From the NCBI RefSeq assembly GCF_009834875.1, contig NZ_WVHT01000013.1, positions 25,492 through 89,491 of the forward strand: a DNA stretch of 64,000 nucleotides, written 5' to 3'. The position numbers and the translations under genes are program-made. Every line of letters starts with the position of its first letter. Position 1 is the stretch's first letter. The notes beneath the pieces were generated by a model, which saw nothing but the letters and a program-made list of their open reading frames with translations, was not told the origin of the DNA and did no database searches. Origin of the DNA: Hufsiella arboris (GTDB taxonomy: Bacteria > Bacteroidota > Bacteroidia > Sphingobacteriales > Sphingobacteriaceae). This document shows positions 40,492 to 48,900 of this stretch, piece after piece.

Positions 40492-41382
40492 TTACGGCTC
40501 ATATTTAAGGTATATAGCTGCAGTTTTTTGTAGATCAGATTCAATCATAATACGATACGATTTATCGCCGTCAAGCAAAGTAAGCTCCGACGTATTTGGC
40601 GGTATCTGGCCCAGGTTTTCGGCAAAAAGCAGTATTTCATTGACCGGATATTTTTTATCAATCGTCAGTTCTATCTCAACAGGTCTTTTAGATATCCAGA
40701 TGCGCTGTTTCAGCATTCTCCGATTTTGGTACACTGTCACCGTGTCATTGTCGATCTTTAAATAATCACGTAGCCGGATTAACAGATTTGTATGATGAAC
40801 TACTATTTCAGTAGCCTTTTTTATTGACGTGTTTTTAAATGGTTCGGCAAAGTTGGCAAGGGTTGTAGGCGGTGAGGACAAAGGAACAGGTGTTACCAAA
40901 GATGCAATTATTGAATCCTTTTTCTGATCTACATAGTCATTCAAATCAGGCAGGTTTCGCGACAGAACAATTTTTGCCGGTATACAAATGCTGTCAGCGT
41001 CTTCGACACTATACCCTGTGCCACGTCCCAGCAGGTATTCTTTGCTGCCAATTTTATGATATTTCAGAGCGAAGCTTTTGATGCAGACATTCCAACCGTC
41101 AGGGCGAATAAAGTCGGCCATGATCAGTTCTTTGTGTTCATTAAGATAAATGGAGTCGTCTTTGAAATATCCGCTTAAGCCGATCCGGATGTCAAAATCG
41201 TCGTCGAAGCTGTAAGTCATACCCGAAATCTTTTTATTGGCTTTCAGGTTAACATCGAAATCACAAACCTGGCAGAGTTCGCCGGGTCCCTGTAAGATTT
41301 TACCATACCATTTGCCGTTGATATTCTGAGCAAATAAGCCGGTGCAGAACAACAGCATGATAAGTATCAGTGATACTCTCAT
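40492..41382 (-). CDS. Secreted protein of unknown function, paralogue 1 of a tandem pair
   Basis: A 296-residue protein with a signal peptide ending near LFAQ, then NINGKWYGKIL. The N-terminal half resembles lipocalin-like strand patterns (KISGMTYSFDDDFDIRIGLS). The C-terminal domain repeats the neighbour's motif order (LRDYLKIDNDTVTVYQNRR, NEILLFAENLGQIPPNTS, LTLLDGDKSYR, IYLKYEP). The unique middle part is SSPPTT-rich. It arose by duplication with strong divergence outside the C-terminal domain. Confidence 0.7.
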   Translation of the reverse strand: MRVSLILIMLLFCTGLFAQNINGKWYGKILQGPGELCQVCDFDVNLKANKKISGMTYSFDDDFDIRIGLSGYFKDDSIYLNEHKELIMADFIRPDGWNVCIKSFALKYHKIGSKEYLLGRGTGYSVEDADSICIPAKIVLSRNLPDLNDYVDQKKDSIIASLVTPVPLSSPPTTLANFAEPFKNTSIKKATEIVVHHTNLLIRLRDYLKIDNDTVTVYQNRRMLKQRIWISKRPVEIELTIDKKYPVNEILLFAENLGQIPPNTSELTLLDGDKSYRIMIESDLQKTAAIYLKYEP

Positions 41383-41429
41383 AGGCTAACTGATTAGTAA
41401 TGTTAAGTTACTAATAATCAGTTATAATA

Positions 41430-41855
41430 TCAATCTGTGAAAAGTTTTAGTGATAAATTTGTGTAGTTAATTACCGCTCCATATTTCATCAGCAAGTCGC
41501 CGCCTATTACGCCGAGAACAGGGTCCAGATCAAGCTTTTGGTAAGCATAATTTATTGCAGAAAGGTCAATAACGGCTGCTTCAAAATCTGGAATTATGAG
41601 AGCTCCAATGTGAAAATTCGGGATGGTGACTTTAAAGCTCTCCATCTCGTTTGTTCCGAGCCCGGTAGATAATCTGTCGGTCGATAGCAGCAAATGTTCC
41701 TGAACTAGCATGCTCACCATTGACTTGTCGAGCACCGTCCGGCTGGCGCCCGTGTCGAGTACCGTTTTAAATGTCTGGCCGAAGGCAGTAATATCGAGCA
41801 GGAGATGGAAGCCATCATCCTGCAGGTTTAAAATTTGTAAAGGAATTTCGGTCAA
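41430..41855 (-). CDS. Retropepsin-like aspartyl protease
   Basis: A 141-residue protein of clan AA. The catalytic motif DTGASRTVLDKS is near residue 35. The flap (LGTNEMESFKV) and a second hydrophobic-Gly segment (VLGVIGGDLLMKYGAVI) complete one retropepsin-like lobe, so activity would need a dimer. The start is a TTG one base after the mdh stop, and no ATG precedes the DTG motif. It is co-transcribed with mdh and probably soluble, since no signal peptide is seen. Confidence 0.8.
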   Translation of the reverse strand: MTEIPLQILNLQDDGFHLLLDITAFGQTFKTVLDTGASRTVLDKSMVSMLVQEHLLLSTDRLSTGLGTNEMESFKVTIPNFHIGALIIPDFEAAVIDLSAINYAYQKLDLDPVLGVIGGDLLMKYGAVINYTNLSLKLFTD

Positions 41856-41856
41856 A

Positions 41857-42795
41857 TTAAATAAAATTTGAATCGCTGAGGACCTGATTCATTCCTCGAA
41901 CGGCTTCTGCGCTTTTGTTGAAGGTTTCTTGTTCAGAGTCCGTAAGACTAAAATCAACAATTTGTTCCCACCCGTTTTTTCCGATCACCACGGGCACAAC
42001 CAGTGAAATATCCTGCTGTTTGTATTCGCCCTCCAGGTAAACACCGGTGGATATTAGCCTCTTCTCATCACGAACAATGCTTTCCACCATAGCCATCGTT
42101 CCTGCTCCGGGCGCATACCAGGCCGATGTTCCTATTAGTTTAGTGAGTGTAGCTCCTCCGACCATCGTAGACGAAACAACTTTTTCCTGCTGTTCCGGAG
42201 TTAAAAAGTTAGTTACCGGAATGCTGTTCCATGTCGCGTGCCGTATTAACGGTATCATAGTTGTATCACCGTGTCCGCCGATTACTACCGCGTTCAAATC
42301 TGAAGGTGAACAGGAGAGCTCCTGGCTCAGGTAATATTTAAATCGCGCCGAATCTAAAGCACCGCCCATACCAAGAATACGATTTTTAGGTAAACCTGAG
42401 GTTTTTAAGGTCAGGTAATTCATAGTATCCATGGGATTGGAAACAACAATAAAGATCGTGTTCGGTGAATATTTTAAAATATTCTCGGTTACGCCCTTTA
42501 CAATCCCGGCATTCGTGCCGATAAGCTCTTCGCGGGTCATTCCTGGCTTGCGGGGCAAACCCGAGGTGATAATCACGACACTTGAATCAGCAGTGCTCGC
42601 ATAGTCGTTAGTAACGCCTTTTATTTTAGTATCGAAACCGAGGAGCGCTGATGTTTGCATCATGTCAATTGCTTTGCCTTCTGCAAAGCCTTCCCGGATA
42701 TCTAAAAGGATCAATTCTTCGGCCAGCTCTTTCCTGGCAATGTTATCGGCACAGGTTGCGCCGACTGCTCCGGCGCCAACTACGGTGATCTTCAT
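41857..42795 (-). CDS. mdh: Malate dehydrogenase (LDH-like type)
   Basis: A 312-residue NAD-dependent enzyme. It has the Rossmann GAGAVGATCADNIA, the malate-binding Arg pair of SGLPRKPGMTREEL, SNPMDTMNYLTLK and the catalytic His of IGGHGDTTMIPL. The Arg at the substrate loop (RKPGM) supports malate over lactate. It forms an operon with the retropepsin-like gene and perhaps the two secreted paralogues (47-bp and 8-bp gaps). Confidence 0.93.
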   Translation of the reverse strand: MKITVVGAGAVGATCADNIARKELAEELILLDIREGFAEGKAIDMMQTSALLGFDTKIKGVTNDYASTADSSVVIITSGLPRKPGMTREELIGTNAGIVKGVTENILKYSPNTIFIVVSNPMDTMNYLTLKTSGLPKNRILGMGGALDSARFKYYLSQELSCSPSDLNAVVIGGHGDTTMIPLIRHATWNSIPVTNFLTPEQQEKVVSSTMVGGATLTKLIGTSAWYAPGAGTMAMVESIVRDEKRLISTGVYLEGEYKQQDISLVVPVVIGKNGWEQIVDFSLTDSEQETFNKSAEAVRGMNQVLSDSNFI

Positions 42796-42905
42796 AAACT
42801 TAGGTTAAGTACACCCGAAGTTAACAAAATACCGTCCCGAAAGAAATTTTTCTTTTTCCATAGGGGTAAAGGCTTGTTGGTATGTATTATCTAAAATCGA
42901 TTATT

Positions 42906-43613
42906 ATGAAACTCATTTATGCACTAATTTTTGTAAGCGTTGGCCTGGCATCATGTAAAGACGATGGCTATCACCCATGTGTCAACTCATCAGGTGGAAT
43001 AAGAGCTGAAAACCGGGCAACAGCACAATTTACAGGCGTCGATCTACGACTGGATGGTAAGCTTGAAATAAGCCAGGGAGCACAAAACGTAGTTGTCGAA
43101 GCTAATGACTCGCAGGTTCCTTATATCAGGACACGCGTTGAAAATGGTATATTGATCATCGATAGCGATCGTTGTTTAAAAGGCGGTAACTTTAAATTTT
43201 CGGTTCAGCTTGATGATTTGCAAAGTCTGAATGTTTCAGGCAGCGGAGACGCTATTGTAAACGGCAATTTTAAACCGGAGAACGCGCGGTTTACAATATC
43301 CGGGTCAGGAGATATTAAAGGATCGCTTGACGCAAAAAGTCTTCATGCTGTTATAAGCGGCAGCGGCGGTATGGACATACATGGCAATGCGGAGAACCTG
43401 GATGCAGAAATAAGCGGCTCCGGGCGAATTAAAGCGTTTGGCCTTTTATCAAATCATGTCAACTCACGAATTTCGGGCTCAGGAGATTTAGAATGCCATG
43501 CAACGCAATCTCTAAATGCGCAAATCAGCGGCAGCGGAGATGTACGCTATAAAGGCAGTCCTGTTATAGAAAGTCATATTTCGGGTTCCGGAAAAGTTCT
43601 TAACTCAAACTGA
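42906..43613 (+). CDS. GIN-domain (DUF2807) lipoprotein
   Basis: A 235-residue protein with lipobox GLASC (Cys 17). The body is a beta-helix of recurring SGSGD/SGSG turns (VSGSGDAIV, ISGSGDIKG, ISGSGGMDI, ISGSGRIKA, ISGSGDLEC, ISGSGDVRY, ISGSGKVLN) at about 17-22-residue intervals. This is the hallmark of the head GIN domain, whose function is unknown. The ATG at 42906 is preferred to one 24 bp upstream because it begins the signal peptide. Confidence 0.85.
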   Translation: MKLIYALIFVSVGLASCKDDGYHPCVNSSGGIRAENRATAQFTGVDLRLDGKLEISQGAQNVVVEANDSQVPYIRTRVENGILIIDSDRCLKGGNFKFSVQLDDLQSLNVSGSGDAIVNGNFKPENARFTISGSGDIKGSLDAKSLHAVISGSGGMDIHGNAENLDAEISGSGRIKAFGLLSNHVNSRISGSGDLECHATQSLNAQISGSGDVRYKGSPVIESHISGSGKVLNSN

Positions 43614-43620
43614 TCTCCTA

Positions 43621-43652
43621 TCGCTACGGCTAAAAAGGGTAGCCGATAGCGA
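43621..43652. terminator. Bidirectional hairpin between GIN and tamL genes
   Basis: TCGCTACGGCTA (43621-43632) pairs with TAGCCG-TAGCGA, with one bulged A at 43646, around AAAAGGG. It overlaps the tamL stop. A T run is present only in the loop on the minus strand, so terminator strength is uncertain. Confidence 0.5.
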
Positions 43653-45936
43653 GGTTGAAAACCAGGTTATCGCTGCGCCAGCTTTTGCTTCCAAAATCGA
43701 TTTCGTTAAACACCCAGCGCTGTCCTTCAGGCAACCATGGCTTGCGAACCGGGAAGGCAAAATCGGTACGTAACACCAGGAATGAAAGGTCAAAGCGTAA
43801 ACCTGCGCCGACGTCAACCGCAAGTTGATTCATAAAGTCTTTTCCGAATTTTTTTAGTTGTGCCTCTTCTGTAGACCGGGCATTCGGATCGTTGTTTCGG
43901 TACCAGATATTTCCGGCATCGACAAACAACGCTCCACGAACTACGCTGAACAATTTTGGACGATATTCTGTGTTGAATTCGAGCTTTATATCTCCGGCCT
44001 GATCGGTGACAATGCTATCAGTTCCGATTTTCGGATCCCTGTAGCTTCCTGGTCCCAGTGTTCTGGCTCTGAAACCTCTCAAACTGTTTGTTCCGCCAAT
44101 AAAAAACTGCTTGACGAAAGGCAGGCTAGCTGAGTTACCGTAAGCGTAACCATATCCTGCAATAACGCGGTTCGCCCATGACGAACTGGTTCCCAATTTC
44201 AGATAATGCCTGAAGTCTGCTTCGAGCCGTACATATTGAGCATAGTTCGCGTTGAAAATTTTCTTTCGGTTAGTGTAGTAATCAGCACCCTGGACTAAAC
44301 CGATGATGTTTCCGGCGAGATCTACATTTCCATTAAAATAAAATGTGTTGGTCCGGAAGCTTTCGTTTGTATTGGTGTAATTGAAATTATAATTCGGGCC
44401 TATAATAAAAGTGCTGTCAATAACATGCTGAAGAGTAGGGTCGTTTTGTATTTCTGAAAGATATTCATCGGTAACTTTCGATGGCTTTACATACGTTACC
44501 GAAAGAATGTTGAGCGTGTGTTCTTTTTTGATATTTTCTTTCCACGTATATCCAAATGATGTGCGGAATGAGTTTAAGGTGTAGCTTTCTTGCTTTTTGA
44601 GAAAATCGTAACCTAAAGTAATTTTGGTTCGTGGTACAAAAGCGCTTGAAGACTTAATATTGAACGGCGTAATAAAACGCGGAAATGAAAGGTCAGCCTG
44701 TGCGCCATATCTGAAAATGTTTTTGGCACTGGTGCTTGCCCCCGAAAACTGGAAGTCGGTTCCAACATAAGCTGAAACTGTTAGCAGTTCTGCGCCCCTG
44801 AAGGCATTCCGGTTTCGCCAGCTGAGCTGCACTTCGCTTCCGGTATAGTTTGCCGAGTTAACTTTTCCTGTCAGATCGAGCTTTATTGATTTTTTTGGAT
44901 AGGGAGTGAGATAATAATAGGTATTCAGTAAAGAGGAATCCGTGCCCGCAACATCTGTGAATTTATTTTTAACAAACTTGAAAGGCCCCATCGTCGTCAG
45001 CCGGTTAAGTGCAAGGTTGTGATCGGTTCTGTTGTAAATATCACCTTTATTGAAAAACATCGTTTGGTCAAAAACCTGGGGCCGTATAGTTTTACGCGGA
45101 TCTATAATCTTAAAATCTTTATACTGCCTGATGCGGGTAGCCGGAACAGAGTCCTGTCTTAAAGTGTAATTTGGATAGATATAGATATCATTGATATGGT
45201 AAATGTCGCGAGCCTTCTCAGGTGTAGTATTTTTGATATTTACATACAATTCAGTTTTATGCTTTTCGTCAGTACTGTCAACCTGTACAAGTAAATAATC
45301 CGGACTAAAGTAAAAGAAACCTTCTTCCTTCAATTTGCTATCAATACGTTCACGTTCTGTTTTGATGACATCCAAGCTGTAAGGTTCGCCGACTTTTAAT
45401 AGCGTTTGGGGCGCGGCGCCGTTTATCGCTCTCCCGAGGTCTGAACTGTCAGACGTGAAGTGAACACCGCTGATAAGGTATTGAGGGCCTGCGAATGCAT
45501 GGTAAGTCAGGCTCGCTTTTTTAGACTTTATTGTTGTATCAGCACTAACCAGTGATCTGAAATAACCGCGGTTTTCGAGCCGGTTCTGAACAACTTGCCG
45601 GTTATAATCAACTTTTACCGAACTGAATAACACTGGAGGCTCACCAAATTTTCGGCTAATCCAGCTCCCTATACCTTTTCCCGACTTACTTTTCATGTTA
45701 TATAAAAGCAGCTTAAACCTAAGGCCGAGGATCGAGCCATTGGGTTTAGGCCTTAACAAACCGGTAAGATCACTTTCAAGGGATTTCTTTTCTTTCTTTT
45801 TAACGTCTTTATCGTCAACTTTTACTTTGCCGCCAATGTAAAGCTGATCGCCTTCAGGAACATATTTCGTAGCGCTGCATGCGCCCAACAGTAATGAGAT
45901 AAAAAGTAGGAGCGTGTATTTAAACGGTTTAGTCAT
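43630..45936 (-). CDS. tamL: TamL: BamA/TamA-family outer-membrane lipoprotein
   Basis: A 768-residue protein. It starts with a lipoprotein signal (LLLGAC, Cys 20), followed by POTRA-like repeats (about 40-380) and a 16-strand Omp85 barrel (SLPFVKQFFIGGTNSLRGF contains the Omp85 loop-6 RGF motif) ending in AIGYPF. Lipidated TamA homologues replace TamA in Bacteroidota. The ATG at 45936 is chosen because the lipobox follows it. A 45-nt longer frame would add a charged stretch in front of the signal. It overlaps the tamB stop by 8 bp (ATGACTAA). Confidence 0.9.
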   Translation of the reverse strand: MTKPFKYTLLLFISLLLGACSATKYVPEGDQLYIGGKVKVDDKDVKKKEKKSLESDLTGLLRPKPNGSILGLRFKLLLYNMKSKSGKGIGSWISRKFGEPPVLFSSVKVDYNRQVVQNRLENRGYFRSLVSADTTIKSKKASLTYHAFAGPQYLISGVHFTSDSSDLGRAINGAAPQTLLKVGEPYSLDVIKTERERIDSKLKEEGFFYFSPDYLLVQVDSTDEKHKTELYVNIKNTTPEKARDIYHINDIYIYPNYTLRQDSVPATRIRQYKDFKIIDPRKTIRPQVFDQTMFFNKGDIYNRTDHNLALNRLTTMGPFKFVKNKFTDVAGTDSSLLNTYYYLTPYPKKSIKLDLTGKVNSANYTGSEVQLSWRNRNAFRGAELLTVSAYVGTDFQFSGASTSAKNIFRYGAQADLSFPRFITPFNIKSSSAFVPRTKITLGYDFLKKQESYTLNSFRTSFGYTWKENIKKEHTLNILSVTYVKPSKVTDEYLSEIQNDPTLQHVIDSTFIIGPNYNFNYTNTNESFRTNTFYFNGNVDLAGNIIGLVQGADYYTNRKKIFNANYAQYVRLEADFRHYLKLGTSSSWANRVIAGYGYAYGNSASLPFVKQFFIGGTNSLRGFRARTLGPGSYRDPKIGTDSIVTDQAGDIKLEFNTEYRPKLFSVVRGALFVDAGNIWYRNNDPNARSTEEAQLKKFGKDFMNQLAVDVGAGLRFDLSFLVLRTDFAFPVRKPWLPEGQRWVFNEIDFGSKSWRSDNLVFNLAIGYPF

Positions 45937-48900
45937 TCTTACGTTCTTGTCTTTCTTGTTTCTTTTTTTCTTTCTCAGCACGTTTCCGGGCTTTATCCTC
46001 TTTAGATTTTTTTGCGAAGAGTTCCTTGAACTTATTGTAATCGGCGTTTAGTGTAAACCCGAGGCCTGTTTCAATCACCTGGCCCTGGATGACCGATTCG
46101 TATTCATTTTTCTGGTAACCTCTGATAAGATAGCGGCCATCCTTTGATAACTGGTATTCTACCTCAATATTTCCTGCAATGTTGCTTGTCGACTGGTTTG
46201 CCTGTTTTGGTCCCTCGAGCTCGAAGTTGCTTCCAACCGATACTTTCAGCCGATCGCTTAACAAACGTTTTGATACTCCTACGTTAAGATCTGTCCGGTC
46301 CTTACGCTCGCCAGTGGTATAGTCGTCGCTGCTTTCAAGGCCAACGTTTAAATCAACTCCTTCGATCAGGCCGCCGGCAAGGTTGTTTAGCTGGTCCGAC
46401 AATAGCTTACTTACACTTTGGCGGGCCATCGATTCTGGCGTTGTTCCACCCGCGCTTGATGCGAACGGATTTTCTCCGACGAAGCGGTTCAGCAGGAGCA
46501 GTGCAAAAACCTGCTTGTTGAGTTCAGATGGTTCGGTTTCGAGTTGGTCCAGCCGCGTCCTGACAGATGATATTACATCAGACGATACGTTATAGCTTTT
46601 TTCAGGAAGATCAATCGCGAAAGTAAATTGCGGTTTCATCAGTTCGCCTTCCATTGTGAGGTTCACATCGAACGGCAATTTTTGTTTATAACGATTGTTT
46701 TCAGATGCCGTTCCCGACAATTGATTTTCCATTAGGTCGATTGGTGCAGTGTTAGCCACATATACCGCCGTTACGTTTACATTGGCACTTGTCGGCTCGC
46801 CCGTCCATGTCAGTGTGCTTCCTTTTTTGATATCGAATTTGCGCTTAATGAAATTGAACGAAAGATTGTAAGCACCTTCTTCCAGTTCATACGTTCCGGT
46901 AAGTGAGATCTTGCCGCTTGGATCCATGCCAGCATTTAACTGCCCAGTTCCGCGTACCTGCAAAAAGTCGCCGGTTCCCTGGTCAACAATTACGTTAAAC
47001 ACTGCGCCTTTATCAATCTCAATATTAGCTGAGAAGTCAAGGCCGCTCAAGGCTGATTTGGTCGTATCTTTTTGCGAAGTAAGAGCGCTTGCGAGTTCCA
47101 GGTTATCCATGTCAACGAACTCTACGATTCCCTGCCGTTCTTCAATTCCCGGATCCGATTGGGGAAGTACAACTGTGAAATTCGTTTTATCATTAATTTT
47201 CAGACTTCCGTCGATATTGGGCTGGTTCATATCACCCTTGATTTTCAAGCGGGTGTTAAAGAACAGTTTGCCATAAAATAATTCGTTGTCTTTTGCAGTT
47301 GAATTAAGTGCCTGGAAATCGTCTGCCCGCACGTCAAGGTCAAAGCGGTAATCGGTGAAGTTTTTCGTATAAACCATGCCATCGACTGAAGCTTTGTTTC
47401 CCGCTGAATCGAGTAACGTAAATTTGTCAAAATTAATTCCCTGATCGTTGAAGCTTATGCGGTCGTTATTTATCCGGAAGTATGAATTAAGCATCGCAAT
47501 ACGGAAGCCAACCTGTTTGAAGTTGACATCGCCCAATACCTGCGGACTTGAAGCAGTTCCCTTAATTGATAACTGTCCTGTTATCGCACCTGTGGCATCT
47601 TTCAGATTTCCCATTGTGAAGCCCTGGATACTTTTCAAGTTCAGGTTAGCGATATTCAGGTTCATATCCATTGAGCTGGTGCCGGTATAATAATTTCCTG
47701 TCAAATCAACCTGGTTGCCGTTGCCGGTGATGCTCACATTGGCCGCATAGGTATTCGCTTGTTGGTTATTTACCTTAATTGCGATATTGCCCAGCGTATC
47801 TCCCTTGAAGTTAAAGTGGTCGACATTCATATCTGCCACAAATACCGGGGATGCCTGGAAGTTGCTGACTGTTGTCGTTCCGTTAATGGTTCCTCCAATC
47901 AGCAATGAATCCTTTTTGACCATTTGTGTAATCGTTTCGATCTGGAAATTGCTGAAATCGATCTTCATGGGATTGTTTAGCCCGGCAGGAATTGTGTTAA
48001 TACTTATGCTTTGGTTGTTATTTGATAGCTTGAAATCGCGTGCTTCGACACCTCCGGCACCAAAACGAATCAAGTTGTTCTGTGCCACCGTCCATGGTTG
48101 ATAGTTGAGAAGTAGGCCATCAGGGTTTAAGCTAAACTCGTACAGATCGGAAAGTGCTTTTAACGATCCTGCAATGCGATAGTGATCTTTTTTCTTACTG
48201 TCCCTTATTTCAATAGCAGTAGTTATAACATTATCTTTTGCGTTGCCGGAAATACTGGTATTAAGTATCTGGATTTGCGATGCAGCTAGCTTATCAACCG
48301 TTACTGAATAATTAAGGGCGTTATTATCGGTGTTGATACGCATTTGCAAATTGTTCACATCGTTAGTTCCATATAGAACTCTTGGCGCCGATGCGTTAAA
48401 GTTTAATTGCTGGGAACGGCTGTCGAAATTTCCGTTCATTGTAACTGTTGCGAGCTCTTTAAGATCAGGGGCGAAGTTTGCCAGGATTGGAGCATTTACC
48501 AATTTAGCGTTGAACGTAAAGTACTGAGGTGAGTATTTAACCGTTTGTTTTACTGTCGATGTCGAATAGTATTTACTGATGAGATCCTGGAGCGCCGTAC
48601 CGATTTGAGTCAGCTTATATTTACCACGAACATTTGCGCTTAGTAGTTCTGACTTTAAGGCCAGTGTATTGCTGTCCGCAGTTGCTGTTGAGACAATACT
48701 TACCGTATCCATTTGAAAACGCTGGCCGGATTTAGCGAGTAGGGCCTGGGTTAGCAGAATTTTTCCGTTCAGGTAATCAGGGTCGGCAGTTGGCAGATCC
48801 GCTGCTAATTTGCCATGGAAACGGATGTCCTCTTTCGAAAAGTTAAGCTTTTGTAAATTGACGCTGTCGACCATAAGATCAGCCTTTATCTGCGGATACT

